From: a virus
Length of the DNA stretch: 39,487 nucleotides
IMG/VR virus record: IMGVR_UViG_3300047172_000045
Location: 1-39,487 of that record
Strand: one strand, 5' to 3'
In this document: positions 1 through 7,153 of the stretch, piece after piece
Layout: each line of letters starts with the position of its first letter
How positions within the stretch are numbered: position 1 is the stretch's first letter
Position numbers and translations under genes: made by a program
The notes under the pieces: generated by a model
Seen by the model: the letters and a program-made list of their open reading frames with translations, nothing else
What the model was told of the DNA's origin: nothing
The model's database searches: none

Positions 1-127
1 TGCGCGCCGCGCCCGGATCAACAATATCTGGCACGCCGTGGCGATGCTAGAGGCGCGCCGGACCTATCCGGCCCGAAGCGAATTTTTCGTCCGGGTTTCC
101 GCCTGCGGACTTCTCAAACAATGGGGA
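1..127. repeat. Left copy of 127-bp end repeat
   Basis: These 127 bases are identical to 39361-39487. An exact repeat at both ends of a contig is the usual sign of a circular or circularly permuted genome, and 127 is a common assembler overlap length. A small gene (39341 through the junction to 139) reads without interruption across it, which supports real closure. A genuine short terminal repeat cannot be excluded from sequence alone, but the P22-type portal argues for headful packaging. Confidence 0.9.
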
Positions 128-139
128 GTTATCAGGTGA
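1..139 (+). CDS. Small basic protein, 3' part of the junction-spanning gene
   Basis: This is the continuation of the 52-residue frame that starts at 39341. Because of the end repeat, bases 1-127 also appear at 39361-39487. The frame ends in TGA at 137-139, sharing bases with GTG at 136-138, the preferred helicase start. Such GTGA overlaps are typical of coupled phage genes. No function is recognised. Confidence 0.6.
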   Translation, partial: ARRARINNIWHAVAMLEARRTYPARSEFFVRVSACGLLKQWGVIR

Positions 140-1773
140 AACTACGTCCATATCAACGGGAAGCCTGTGACGCCTTCTATGGCTATTTAGGAGAGGGTGG
201 CCGCGCGGCCATCCTCGAGCTTGCCACAGGGCTTGGGAAAAGTCTGGTTGCCGCCACGATCTGCAAAGAATTGATCGAACGCTATCCATCGGTTCGGATA
301 GTTGTCACGGCTCACGTCAAGGAACTGATCGAGCAAAACTTTGGCGAGATGATGCGCCTGTGGCCCCAAGCGCCGGCTGGCATCAACTCCGCCGGGCTTG
401 GGCGCCGGGATTGGCGCTCGCAAATCCTCTTTTGCGGAATTCAATCGGTCCACCGCCATGTCGCGCTGATTGGCGCCGTCGACATGATTATAGCCGACGA
501 AGTTCACATGATAAGCCGGGAGGCGACGAGCACCTATCAGAAACTCATAAACGAGCTTCGCGACCTGACGCCAGACATGGCGCTACTCGGCCTTTCCGCC
601 AGCCCGTACCGTCTTGACAGCGGGCGCGTGGACGAGGGCGAGGACCGGCTATTTGACAAGACCGTCTATGTCTATGGCATCGCGCGGGGCATTAAGGACG
701 GCTATCTCTCTCCGCTCATTTCAAAGGCCATGCTCGCGGAGATCGACACCAAGGATGTGACGATCAGGGGCGGCGAATTCGTGGCTGGCGAATTGGAGCA
801 CGCAGCAATGGCCAGCGATAACGTCGCGCGGGCCGTTGACGAAATGATCCGCTATGGGGCTGAGCGGCGCTCCTGGCTTGCATTTTGCGCGGGCATCAAA
901 CACGCGGAGGCGGTCACTGACGCCCTGATGGCGCGCGGGATCGCGGCCAATATCGTGACAGGAGACACGCCAAAAAGCGAACGTGACGCTCGCATCGCTG
1001 CTTTCAAGCGCGGCGATCTGCGATGCTTGGTGAATGTGATGGTACTCACGACCGGCTTCAATGTGCCCGGCGTGGATATGATCGCGTTACTTCGCCCCAC
1101 GCAATCGCCGGGTCTTGCTATCCAGCAAATCGGGCGCGGCACTCGCCTGGCCGAAGGCAAGGACAATTGCCTCATTTTGGATTTCGCTTCGATCCTCAAA
1201 ACTCACGGCCCCGTCGATCAGATGGCGCCGCCCTCGCGCGAGGGGAAACGCAAGCGCGATCCCAAGGCAGGCTTGCCAGTCAGGATATGCCCGGAATGCA
1301 ACGGGATCATGCCTATCTCCGCCAAGGTCTGCGAGCAGTGCGGCACGCCCTTCCCGCGCGCTGTCTCGGCTGAGCCTCCGAACGAGAGTGCGGCGGATGC
1401 CGAGAGCGTTGTTCTAAGCACTCAGGCAAAGCCGAAGTGGGTCCTGGTGCATAGCTGGGCATTCTCGATCCACAAGAAAGAGGGAAAGCCTGACAGCCTT
1501 CGTGTCCGGTATCGGTGCGGGCTGACCTCTTCGATCAATGAATTTTGGTGCTTCGATCATGGCGGCCGAGCGACGGCCATCGCCGTGCGCCGATGGAGTG
1601 AGCTTAGGAAATATCAATATAGCCAGTCGTTCTTTGCGCCTCAGTCGACTGCGGAGGCATTCGAGAACGCGGACAAATATCTGGAATGTCCGCTCGAAAT
1701 CATGATCCGGCAGAATGGGAAATATTTCGAGGTGGTCCAGGTGAGTAGGGGAGAAGAAGCAAATGCAGCGTAA
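136..1773 (+). CDS. RadD-like superfamily 2 DNA helicase
   Basis: This is an ATP-dependent helicase of the DEAD/DEAH superfamily, resembling RadD-type repair helicases, and probably works with the neighbouring annealing protein in phage recombination or replication. Numbering from GTG 136: Walker A ATGLGKS (about 30-36), DEVH box (121-124), SAS motif III (154-156), and motif VI QQIGRGTR (330-337). A Cys4 zinc ribbon follows (C385, C388, C399, C402), then a C-terminal domain of about 130 residues. GTG 136 is preferred over ATG 121 because GGGGAG lies 7 nt upstream, the stop of the previous small gene overlaps it, and the protein then begins KLRPYQREA as in the family. ATG 121 would add 5 residues. 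The length of 545 aa is close to RadD. Confidence 0.88.
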   Translation: MKLRPYQREACDAFYGYLGEGGRAAILELATGLGKSLVAATICKELIERYPSVRIVVTAHVKELIEQNFGEMMRLWPQAPAGINSAGLGRRDWRSQILFCGIQSVHRHVALIGAVDMIIADEVHMISREATSTYQKLINELRDLTPDMALLGLSASPYRLDSGRVDEGEDRLFDKTVYVYGIARGIKDGYLSPLISKAMLAEIDTKDVTIRGGEFVAGELEHAAMASDNVARAVDEMIRYGAERRSWLAFCAGIKHAEAVTDALMARGIAANIVTGDTPKSERDARIAAFKRGDLRCLVNVMVLTTGFNVPGVDMIALLRPTQSPGLAIQQIGRGTRLAEGKDNCLILDFASILKTHGPVDQMAPPSREGKRKRDPKAGLPVRICPECNGIMPISAKVCEQCGTPFPRAVSAEPPNESAADAESVVLSTQAKPKWVLVHSWAFSIHKKEGKPDSLRVRYRCGLTSSINEFWCFDHGGRATAIAVRRWSELRKYQYSQSFFAPQSTAEAFENADKYLECPLEIMIRQNGKYFEVVQVSRGEEANAA

Positions 1774-2248
1774 GACGCCATTCGGAGAAGGCGCACCGAT
1801 TGCGCCGGGTGTGATCGCGAAGCTTGTTGAACGCGTCGAAAGTCTTGAGAAAAGAGTCGAAGAGCTGGAGGGCGACATCTACCCGAAGATGCAATTTAAG
1901 CTCCAGGAAGAGGTTGAGGCATCGGAGTACACAGCGGTTGCCCGAATCGAAAGCTGGCTATTAAAGCAGTGCAAAACGAATGGCACAAACATCGTTCCCA
2001 GGGGCGAGCTTCAACAGTACGGACCCTTCGGGCTTCGGGACAAAAAAACCATTGATGCGGCCATTGCTGAATTAAGCGAACTTGGGCGCGCTCGTTATGT
2101 TCAGAACGGCAAAAGGCGAGAAATTCACATCAATCCGGCATTGTTAGATGACGGCTCAAGCATTGATGACGGCTCAAGCATTCAAGAGCTTGGAGTTGAG
2201 GTATGGAATGATTTGCTTCTCAAGCATAACCGCAAGCAAATCGCCTAA
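1763..2248 (+). CDS. Stand-alone winged-helix protein, primase-tail-like
   Basis: A 161-residue protein. Residues about 20-50 form a short predicted coiled coil (LVERVESLEKRVEELEG). Residues about 60-125 resemble the winged-helix tail of DUF3987/YfjI-type phage primases, with the recognisable stretch YGPFGLRDKKTIDAAIAELSE followed by GRARY. Here that domain stands alone rather than at the end of a primase. The gene overlaps the helicase by 11 nt, suggesting coupled translation. The C-terminal part contains a duplicated DDGSSI unit. It may be a DNA-binding accessory factor for the helicase or for the primase encoded at 2898. That role is inference. Confidence 0.72.
   Translation: MQRKTPFGEGAPIAPGVIAKLVERVESLEKRVEELEGDIYPKMQFKLQEEVEASEYTAVARIESWLLKQCKTNGTNIVPRGELQQYGPFGLRDKKTIDAAIAELSELGRARYVQNGKRREIHINPALLDDGSSIDDGSSIQELGVEVWNDLLLKHNRKQIA
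2147..2182 (+). repeat. Two tandem 18-bp repeats inside a gene
   Basis: The 18-bp unit GATGACGGCTCAAGCATT occurs twice without a gap (2147-2164, 2165-2182) and encodes DDGSSI twice. It looks like a recent in-frame duplication that lengthens a linker. Confidence 0.9.
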
Positions 2249-2277
2249 AAAATTTACCATCAAAGAAAGTCTTCGAA

Positions 2278-2697
2278 ATGCAGCCTAACCTCTTCGCCCC
2301 CGCGCCATCGCGCAAACCGGCAACGACGCCCCCCTCCCATCTCGCCCGCCTCTCCACCCCCACGCCCGTCTTCTGCGCGTGCTGCCGGCGGAAAGCCGGG
2401 GCCTGCGGCTATAGCCCCAAGGGCTTCCCCACGCTGTGGATGTGCGGGGACGATGACTGCAAGGAAATCATATTCAGGAAGGGAAGGATTTTTCATATGA
2501 CGACGCCCGACTTTGAGGCCATTGAGCAGGACGCCCTGAGAGCGGGTGGCCGCGCTGGCTATGCGTACCTGGATAGCATCGACAAGGAAAACGTGTTCGA
2601 GCTTGAAGAGCATGAAGCCGTGGAGTTTTTCGAGCGGATCATTGACGGCTTCGGCGCGTGTATGAGGGTGCGGTTATTGGCGCCACGGGATGCTTGA
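2278..2697 (+). CDS. Small Cys-rich, probably zinc-binding protein
   Basis: A 139-residue protein with a disordered Pro/Thr-rich start (1-30). A Cys cluster follows (C33, C35, C36, C43, then C56 and C61 in the motif CGDDDC), suggesting a treble-clef-like zinc site. An acidic helical C-terminal half (about 85-125) follows. It resembles phage zinc proteins of the DUF6511 type, but I recognise this only loosely. It sits in the replication operon between the winged-helix gene and the RHH gene and overlaps the start region of the latter. Function unknown. Confidence 0.7.
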   Translation: MQPNLFAPAPSRKPATTPPSHLARLSTPTPVFCACCRRKAGACGYSPKGFPTLWMCGDDDCKEIIFRKGRIFHMTTPDFEAIEQDALRAGGRAGYAYLDSIDKENVFELEEHEAVEFFERIIDGFGACMRVRLLAPRDA

Positions 2698-2746
2698 CAG
2701 CAAAAATGTAGGTATGGTACGCACGATAACTATGAAGGCGAAAAAA

Positions 2747-2893
2747 ATGTCTAAGAAATTCAACATGCACATGTCCGAGGACGTTGAGCGGAAGCTCAAC
2801 GAGCTACGGAAGCATGAGCCTTCGCTTCCGAACCAGTCAGAGATGGTCCGGCTTCTCATTGAACGAGCCTTCGAGGCTATAAAAAAAGGCTAA
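2747..2893 (+). CDS. Ribbon-helix-helix DNA-binding protein (48 aa)
   Basis: A short protein with the shape of an Arc/MetJ-type repressor: a beta strand (KFNMHMS), a helix (EDVERKLNELRKH), and a second helix (QSEMVRLLIERAFEAI). The ATG at 2747 is preferred because GAAGGCG lies just upstream. In-frame ATGs at 2690 and 2732 would extend it. A TTGACA hexamer at 2694-2699 may belong to its own promoter, but no convincing -10 sits at the right distance. The motif SEMVRLLIERA nearly repeats in the second RHH protein at 8017 (EMIRRLIERA). It could regulate the primase gene that begins 4 nt after it. Confidence 0.68.
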   Translation: MSKKFNMHMSEDVERKLNELRKHEPSLPNQSEMVRLLIERAFEAIKKG

Positions 2894-2897
2894 ACAC

Positions 2898-5006
2898 GTG
2901 GCACCACTTGGGTATCGTCATATCGCTGGTTCATACGGGACCGGCGACGTTGAGCCTCTCACTCGTTTTAAGGAAGAGGAAAAATTCAGAGAGTTCCTGA
3001 ATTCTCTCGATATCGTTCCGCCTGCAATCCTATGCGACCGCAGGGCGAACAATAACAAGGTCCCCAGGTGCCCGACGCGCGATAGGCCAAAAAGCAAAAA
3101 CGGTGCTTTTGAGTTTTATCAGGATGACGGTATTGCCGCCGGGTGGGGCCAAAATTTCAGGATCCATGACGCCCCTATTCCGTGGTGCATAAAGTCAGCA
3201 ATCGATATGAGCCGCGAAGAGCGCGCGAAATACAATCATTTTATCGAGAGCAAAAAGAAAGAGCGGGAAGAGGACGAAGAGCTTGGACGGGAAGGCGCCA
3301 GAATTCGAGCGCAAGAAGAAATGGAGCGCGCGAGCTTAAATTTTTCGAGCCATCCATACCTGAAAAAAAAGGGCGTCCAAAAGCATCATGCCAAGCTGTT
3401 TAACGGTAAGCTGAAAATCCCGCTTTACGATCAGTCTGGCGATCTTGTGAACGTGCAGACAATTCATCCGAACGGAGATAAGCGCCCTATTACAGGCGGT
3501 CAATACAAGGAGATATATTCAGTTTTTGGCGATCCCGCAGAAGCCCCAGCCATTTACATTGGCGAGGGCTTCGCGACGTGCGCCACGATCCATGAGGCGA
3601 CCGGCGCGCCCGTTTATATGTCCGTACAGTGTCATAACCTCCCCTGGATGGCCTCACACGTCAAGGCGAAGCATCCGGGCGCCCGGATAGTTATCTGCGG
3701 TGACATAGACGAGGAAGGCCAGAAGAGGGCCAAGGAAGCCACTAAGCTGTGCTTTGGTGAGGTTGCCTTCCCGTGCTTCCCAGGTGGCACGCCAGAGGAT
3801 CAAAACGATTTTAACGACATGGCAGCCCTGGCGGGCATAGAGGCTGTCAGGGCGCTCCTGATTGGCAAGAAGGAAGCCGTTTCGGCGGAAGATATTCAAA
3901 AAGCCCTGACGGCTATGGGCTACTATCTTGAAGGCGATCCCGCGCCCTCCCGGCGAATAGCCATAATCAAGAAAATGCTTCCTCGCGACGGGACCGGCAT
4001 AATAGGCGGACAGTCTGGTGCGGGGAAATCCTTCATTGCGATAGACCTTGCCATCGCAATAGCGGCAGGGCAGTCTTTTTTTGGAAAACCCACACGCACG
4101 CGAGTCGGTACGATATATTATGCTGCGGAAGGCGGCGGAAGCATCGCTTACCGGATCGAGGCGGCGAAACGCGCTCGCGGTATTACGGAACGTATTCCGA
4201 TTTTTCATCACATCACTGTCGGGGACATGATGGATGAAAAGAACATTGAAGAAAAAATATCCAGCATATTAATGGCAAAGTCAGTCTCCGAAAAATTTTT
4301 TGGAGTTCCCGTCGGTCTTATCGTGTTCGACACAATAAGCGCTTGCTTTCATATGGACGATGAGAATTCCAATGCGGAAGCAGCGCAGATTTGCCGCATC
4401 CTGAAGCAGATAGCGGACGCTACGGACTGTTTTGTTATCGCGGTCCACCACTACGGCAAGGATCGCGAGCGTGGCCTGCGCGGCGCTTCCTCCTGGCGCG
4501 GCAACGTGGATCAGGTATTCGCCGTGGTCGGCGACGTTGACGAAAACCGGGCTTGGAAAGACCGCACGCTTATCCTCAACAAGAACAAAGAAGGTGAAGA
4601 GGGGCGCATAGGGGCATTCGAGTTGGACCGTGTTGAGGTTGGCCGGGATGAAGACGGCGAGCCGATCACGTCGATGACGGTGCGCGCGATGCTCGAAAAG
4701 GTTTTGAAGAAGCCCTCCAAGAAAAACATGTCCCAGGCTGAAAGGACGTTTATGAAGGCCATAGAGATATGCTTTCGGGAATGCGCTTTCGATCATCAAA
4801 CCGCCGATGGCGAGACCATCAGCGTCGTGCTGAATGAGTCGATCAGACAGAGGTTTTATAGCATCTATGAGCTTGACCAGCCGGACCCGGCGAAGCGCAA
4901 GGATGCGCTCAGACGGCAATTCTCAAATGGCCGGGACGCCTGCATAACGGGCGGATCGATATGCTGTGAAACATCGCTCGATGGGGGGGTTGTTTGGCTC
5001 GCGTAA
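2898..5006 (+). CDS. Toprim primase fused to RepA/DnaB-like helicase
   Basis: A bifunctional replication protein of 702 aa. The N-terminal region (1-200) is of DnaG-associated phage type. The Toprim domain follows, with GEG at 222-224, GDID at 268-271 and DFND at 304-307, the usual acidic residues for primer synthesis. A RecA-fold helicase domain (AAA_25/RepA type) carries Walker A GGQSGAGKS at 370-378, Walker B ending in D478, and the VHHYGK motif near 516-521. The likely start is GTG 2898, 4 nt after the RHH stop. No other in-frame start is better placed. It is the last gene of the rightward replication operon and is followed at once by the iteron field. It should unwind DNA and prime phage replication. 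Confidence 0.88.
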   Translation: MAPLGYRHIAGSYGTGDVEPLTRFKEEEKFREFLNSLDIVPPAILCDRRANNNKVPRCPTRDRPKSKNGAFEFYQDDGIAAGWGQNFRIHDAPIPWCIKSAIDMSREERAKYNHFIESKKKEREEDEELGREGARIRAQEEMERASLNFSSHPYLKKKGVQKHHAKLFNGKLKIPLYDQSGDLVNVQTIHPNGDKRPITGGQYKEIYSVFGDPAEAPAIYIGEGFATCATIHEATGAPVYMSVQCHNLPWMASHVKAKHPGARIVICGDIDEEGQKRAKEATKLCFGEVAFPCFPGGTPEDQNDFNDMAALAGIEAVRALLIGKKEAVSAEDIQKALTAMGYYLEGDPAPSRRIAIIKKMLPRDGTGIIGGQSGAGKSFIAIDLAIAIAAGQSFFGKPTRTRVGTIYYAAEGGGSIAYRIEAAKRARGITERIPIFHHITVGDMMDEKNIEEKISSILMAKSVSEKFFGVPVGLIVFDTISACFHMDDENSNAEAAQICRILKQIADATDCFVIAVHHYGKDRERGLRGASSWRGNVDQVFAVVGDVDENRAWKDRTLILNKNKEGEEGRIGAFELDRVEVGRDEDGEPITSMTVRAMLEKVLKKPSKKNMSQAERTFMKAIEICFRECAFDHQTADGETISVVLNESIRQRFYSIYELDQPDPAKRKDALRRQFSNGRDACITGGSICCETSLDGGVVWLA

Positions 5007-5132
5007 GCAAGGACCATGCCAAACCGTTAGAAAATTTCTCTCAAAAGTCAGGAAAATGGCGAAAAATTATTCTACAAATTTTGTGCTTAAGTCTTAGCTC
5101 GTGAAAAAAAGTGGCAAGTTTCACAAAAGATT

Positions 5133-5157
5133 CCGGGAATGGGTGTCATATTCCCGG
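5133..5157. repeat. Inverted repeat CCGGGAAT / ATTCCCGG
   Basis: Perfect 8-bp arms (5133-5140 and 5150-5157) flank a 9-bp centre. The arm is the same sequence as the iterons 45 bp downstream, so this is probably an outlying binding site of the same protein. It lies in AT-rich DNA (5040-5200) that contains no credible gene. Confidence 0.8.
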
Positions 5158-5200
5158 TTTTCGGTCAAAAACCGTTGATTTTATTGAGTTTTTTAGTAAC

Positions 5201-5312
5201 GGGAACGAGCGGGAATTACCGGGAATTACCGGGAATATTCCCGGAGCGGGAACGGGAATGAGCGGGAATCTCCCCTAAGGGGAGAGATTCCCGCTCATTC
5301 CCGGAAGTTCCC
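5201..5312. other. Iteron field, candidate replication origin
   Basis: GGGAA(T/C) starts at 5201, 5211, 5221, 5231, 5248, 5254 and 5264. It occurs inverted at 5237, 5287, 5297 and 5307. Most neighbours are exactly 10 bp apart, placing them on one face of the helix. A perfect 16-bp palindrome, CCGGGAATATTCCCGG, occupies 5229-5244. The field follows the primase-helicase gene and is preceded by AT-rich DNA, as expected of an iteron origin. It also lies between convergent genes, so a terminator role is a competing explanation. Within the gap 5007-5337 I see nothing else apart from the repeat at 5133. Confidence 0.6.
5253..5303. other. Large hairpin inside the iteron field
   Basis: The left arm 5253-5275 and right arm 5279-5303 pair along almost their full length, with TAA in the loop and two extra bases in the right arm. 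The arms contain two iterons each. No T-run follows on either strand, so it is not a classic intrinsic terminator, although it could still slow convergent transcription. Confidence 0.75.
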
Positions 5313-5344
5313 CGCTCAAGCGTTTTGGAGGTGTGACGTGAAAC

Positions 5345-5416
5345 ATGGAACAGAGGGGGCCGCGATGGACCATACGGAACTGCAAGGCCATGCTAGAGGA
5401 CGATCTGGAGAGCTAG
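5345..5416 (+). CDS. Possible 23-residue peptide
   Basis: A short frame beginning MEQRGPRWTI and ending with a stop that overlaps the stop of the leftward gene at 5413. GGAGG at 5327-5331 is a very strong ribosome-binding site. It is ideally placed for GTG 5338, which opens another frame running antisense into the leftward gene, and is a little far from ATG 5345. It may be a remnant of a deleted gene. Weakly supported. Confidence 0.25.
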   Translation: MEQRGPRWTIRNCKAMLEDDLES

Positions 5417-5961
5417 GCCGTACGTTTTCTCAGTGCGCCATAGATGGAGTCCATCGGCACGCCCAGGGAATTAGCGATATACTGATATGTTGCGCCGCTA
5501 TTGCGCATTTCCAGGGCAATAGCGATTTGATTCTCGGTTATGCGGTGCCGTGTTCTCCGTTTAGGGAGGGCGCCAGTGAGGCGAACCTGATGGACACGGC
5601 CCCGGCTCACGCCACAGGCTAGAGCTATTTCCGCGTCCGATTTCCCGTCGGATTGCATCTGTTTCGCGAGAGCAATCCAGTTTGCGGCGTTTCGGCGCGC
5701 TGCGGTTGCGATTTTCCAGCGGAGAGGCGCCGGGTTGCCGTTGCGTAGGCACTCCAACAGCTCAATGATCCATACGACCTCCAGGGGGATATTTTTACCG
5801 GCCATCCAATCCTCGACAGACGTATGGCCACGCTCGAATAGCTCCTGCATTTTGGGAACGAGACGATCATGCCCAAACAGACGCTCGCAGCGACCGCGAA
5901 AATCAGCAACCGCCTCACGGCGGCTGCTACGGTTTGCCATCAATCGTGACGGCCTACGCAT
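5413..5961 (-). CDS. DNA-binding protein with two helix-turn-helix motifs
   Basis: A basic protein of 182 aa. It carries two HTH-like segments in its C-terminal half: SDAEIALACGVSRGRVHQV (about 108-126) and ATYQYIANSLGVPMDSIYGAL (about 157-177). The N-terminal region is helical with no known domain. It is the last gene of a leftward operon, and its ATG 5961 lies inside the end of the preceding gene, so translation may be coupled. ATG 5940 (175 aa) is an alternative, and neither start has a clear ribosome-binding site. It is a plausible regulator, possibly acting on the iterons beside it or on the palindromic operators at 6672 and 7915. Both ideas are inference. Confidence 0.72.
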   Translation of the reverse strand: MRRPSRLMANRSSRREAVADFRGRCERLFGHDRLVPKMQELFERGHTSVEDWMAGKNIPLEVVWIIELLECLRNGNPAPLRWKIATAARRNAANWIALAKQMQSDGKSDAEIALACGVSRGRVHQVRLTGALPKRRTRHRITENQIAIALEMRNSGATYQYIANSLGVPMDSIYGALRKRTA

Positions 5962-6220
5962 CCTGGAACGCTTCGTAGTAGGCTATTGCGTTTTCAATGG
6001 CCTGCACCTGGCCCAGAACCCACTCGGCGGCGTCGATATTCCATGCCTCCATGTCGCCGGCATCTGGAGTGTCAGTCCGGCAGTTTTTGATATCGTCAAA
6101 AGCACAGTCATTGGCGCACGCCTCGCCAAACGGCGTAAACGGGTTCCGGTCAGACCCGTACAGTTTCGCGGTAAACCCGAGTGCGAGCGCTTCTTCGTAT
6201 TGCTGAGATGTGAGTTTCAT
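5954..6220 (-). CDS. Small acidic protein, unknown function
   Basis: An 88-residue acidic protein beginning MKLTSQQYEE. ATG 6220 is chosen because GAGGA lies 9 nt upstream. ATG 6229 touches that sequence directly and is unlikely to be used. The middle holds two Cys (ACANDCAF) and another Cys shortly after, and the C-terminal half looks helical (VLGQVQAIENAIAYYEAF). No family is recognised. It overlaps the start of the two-HTH gene and belongs to the second leftward operon. Confidence 0.65.
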   Translation of the reverse strand: MKLTSQQYEEALALGFTAKLYGSDRNPFTPFGEACANDCAFDDIKNCRTDTPDAGDMEAWNIDAAEWVLGQVQAIENAIAYYEAFQDA

Positions 6221-6255
6221 ATCGGTCATTCCTCGTTGGTTGGTTGATTTTGCTG

Positions 6256-6423
6256 TTATAGTGATCGCAGCAAAAAACTACAACAAAAAAATCCATGAAT
6301 CGGATTGAAGCCCCGCCGGCTGTAACCCGCATGGCGCGACCGTCTCCGGTCGTACACGATTATACGCGGGCCATTGAAATACCAGAGCCTACGAAATTCA
6401 GCCTCCGCGATCATATCATCCAT
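6256..6423 (-). CDS. Small basic protein, unknown function (55 aa)
   Basis: Starts at ATG 6423 with GAGGA 8 nt upstream, inside the end of the preceding gene (8-bp overlap). The product is rich in Arg and aromatic residues (LWYFNGPRIIVYDRRRSRH) and ends in a short hydrophobic stretch (HGFFCCSFLLRSL). No domain is recognised. The good ribosome-binding site and operon position are the main support. Confidence 0.55.
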   Translation of the reverse strand: MDDMIAEAEFRRLWYFNGPRIIVYDRRRSRHAGYSRRGFNPIHGFFCCSFLLRSL

Positions 6424-6637
6424 GAAATTGATCCTCGCTGGGATCGAACCCGTCGAGCACCTCAATCCGTATGAGGCGGCATTTTTCCCCGCATTCTTTC
6501 AGCCTGTTGAAATACATGCGAGATGTGCTTTCCCTCGATGAACCCGAATGGCGCACCCAATGGCCGTCAACCACCGATTCCACTACGTAGGAAAAATACC
6601 CTCTTTCGTGCATGTCCTTGTTGCTAATTGTTGTCAT
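6416..6637 (-). CDS. Small protein, first gene of leftward operon 2
   Basis: A 73-residue protein beginning MTTISNKDM. GGAGA lies 8 nt before the ATG. It shares a general plan with the products at 6968 and 7683: a start strand with Tyr, a central Trp, a helical middle with Ser/Thr/Asp, and a closing strand of the form R-L/I-V/I-R (here CRLIRIEV). They may be distant copies of one small fold, judged by eye only. The promoter at 6682-6710 overlaps a palindromic operator. Confidence 0.7.
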   Translation of the reverse strand: MTTISNKDMHERGYFSYVVESVVDGHWVRHSGSSRESTSRMYFNRLKECGEKCRLIRIEVLDGFDPSEDQFHG

Positions 6638-6671
6638 TTTGATATCTCCAGTGTGTGTTGTGCGTCCGATA

Positions 6672-6710
6672 GGTATTACATGTAGTACCTAATAGCTAAT
6701 AAAAGGTTAA
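6672..6710 (-). promoter_or_regulatory. Promoter and palindromic operator of leftward operon 2
   Basis: On the minus strand, TTAACC (6710-6705) is followed after 17 nt by TACTAC (6687-6682). The -10 lies within the near-perfect 18-bp palindrome GGTATTACATGTAGTACC (6672-6689), followed by the sequence TATCGGAC. The same arrangement recurs at 7915-7953, which makes a chance match unlikely. Confidence 0.65.
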
Positions 6711-6734
6711 CAAAAAAACTTTTTTTTGGAAAAT

Positions 6735-6968
6735 CTATATTTCACCCTGTACCATCAGCTCGAACACATAGTTGGCGCGCCGGAAATGCCGGGTGCAATA
6801 GATGATCGTCCCCGATGTGCGGTCCACAATCGCGTAGCAGCCCGCGCAGGGGCCGTGCCGCCAGAACTGGAGAATGTAGTCTCGTTCTGGCGGGCGGGCT
6901 TCCTGGCTTTTCCTTTCGGCGCTGGCAACGTAGATGACGTTGCCCTCCACCCTCACAATAGACAGCAT
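6735..6968 (-). CDS. Small protein, unknown function (77 aa)
   Basis: Last gene of leftward operon 1. Its ATG overlaps the stop of the gene before it (TGATG), so it is probably translated by coupling; no strong ribosome-binding site is visible. The product looks like a small beta-rich protein (MLSIVRVEGNVIYV, then YAIVDRTSGTIIYC) ending in a basic helix (RHFRRANYVFELM). Two nearby Cys occur in GPCAGCY. No family is recognised. Confidence 0.65.
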   Translation of the reverse strand: MLSIVRVEGNVIYVASAERKSQEARPPERDYILQFWRHGPCAGCYAIVDRTSGTIIYCTRHFRRANYVFELMVQGEI

Positions 6969-7153
6969 CAGTGCACAGTGACCCTGACGATTGTGACCTG
7001 GCCGATGATGGCCGCTTTCGAGATCGCGGCCATGGCGTCGAGCCGGGAAGCGAAAAAAGCGCTATCAAAACTATCGCCCGTCCACCGGCCCTTGGTGTTG
7101 AGCCATAGCTGGCCCCTGTAGCCCTCTTCGGTGCAAATAACGAGGTAGCGCAT
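6968..7153 (-). CDS. Small protein, unknown function (61 aa)
   Basis: ATG 7153 is preferred, with GAGGGG 8 nt upstream; an adjoining GTG at 7156 would add one residue. It overlaps the stop of the preceding gene (TGATG). The plan is a strand (RYLVICTEEG), a Trp-containing loop, a helix (SRLDAMAAISKAA) and a closing strand (TIVRVTV). It is similar in outline to the products at 6416 and 7683. No known family. Confidence 0.68.
   Translation of the reverse strand: MRYLVICTEEGYRGQLWLNTKGRWTGDSFDSAFFASRLDAMAAISKAAIIGQVTIVRVTVH

Noticed and set aside
1-127. Genuine short direct terminal repeat as in T7
   Set aside because: The repeat length suggests an assembler overlap, a gene reads through the junction, and the portal type favours headful packaging. 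Read-end mapping would be decisive.
2694-2730. Promoter from TTGACA at 2694 for the first RHH gene
   Set aside because: The -35 is perfect, but the only good -10 (GATAAC) is 25 nt away; not called as a feature.
4281-4919. 212-codon minus-strand frame opposite the primase-helicase
   Set aside because: Antisense to the helicase domain, with no ribosome-binding site or neighbouring leftward genes.
5253-5303. Hairpin as a simple intrinsic terminator
   Set aside because: No T-run follows on either strand and its arms are made of the phased iterons, so an origin or operator explanation accounts for more of the pattern; some effect on convergent transcription remains possible.
5338-5622. 94-codon plus-strand frame from GTG 5338 with strong GGAGG
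   Set aside because: Beyond about 25 codons it is antisense to the two-HTH gene and has no domain. The ribosome-binding site is real enough to keep a short-peptide alternative at 5345.
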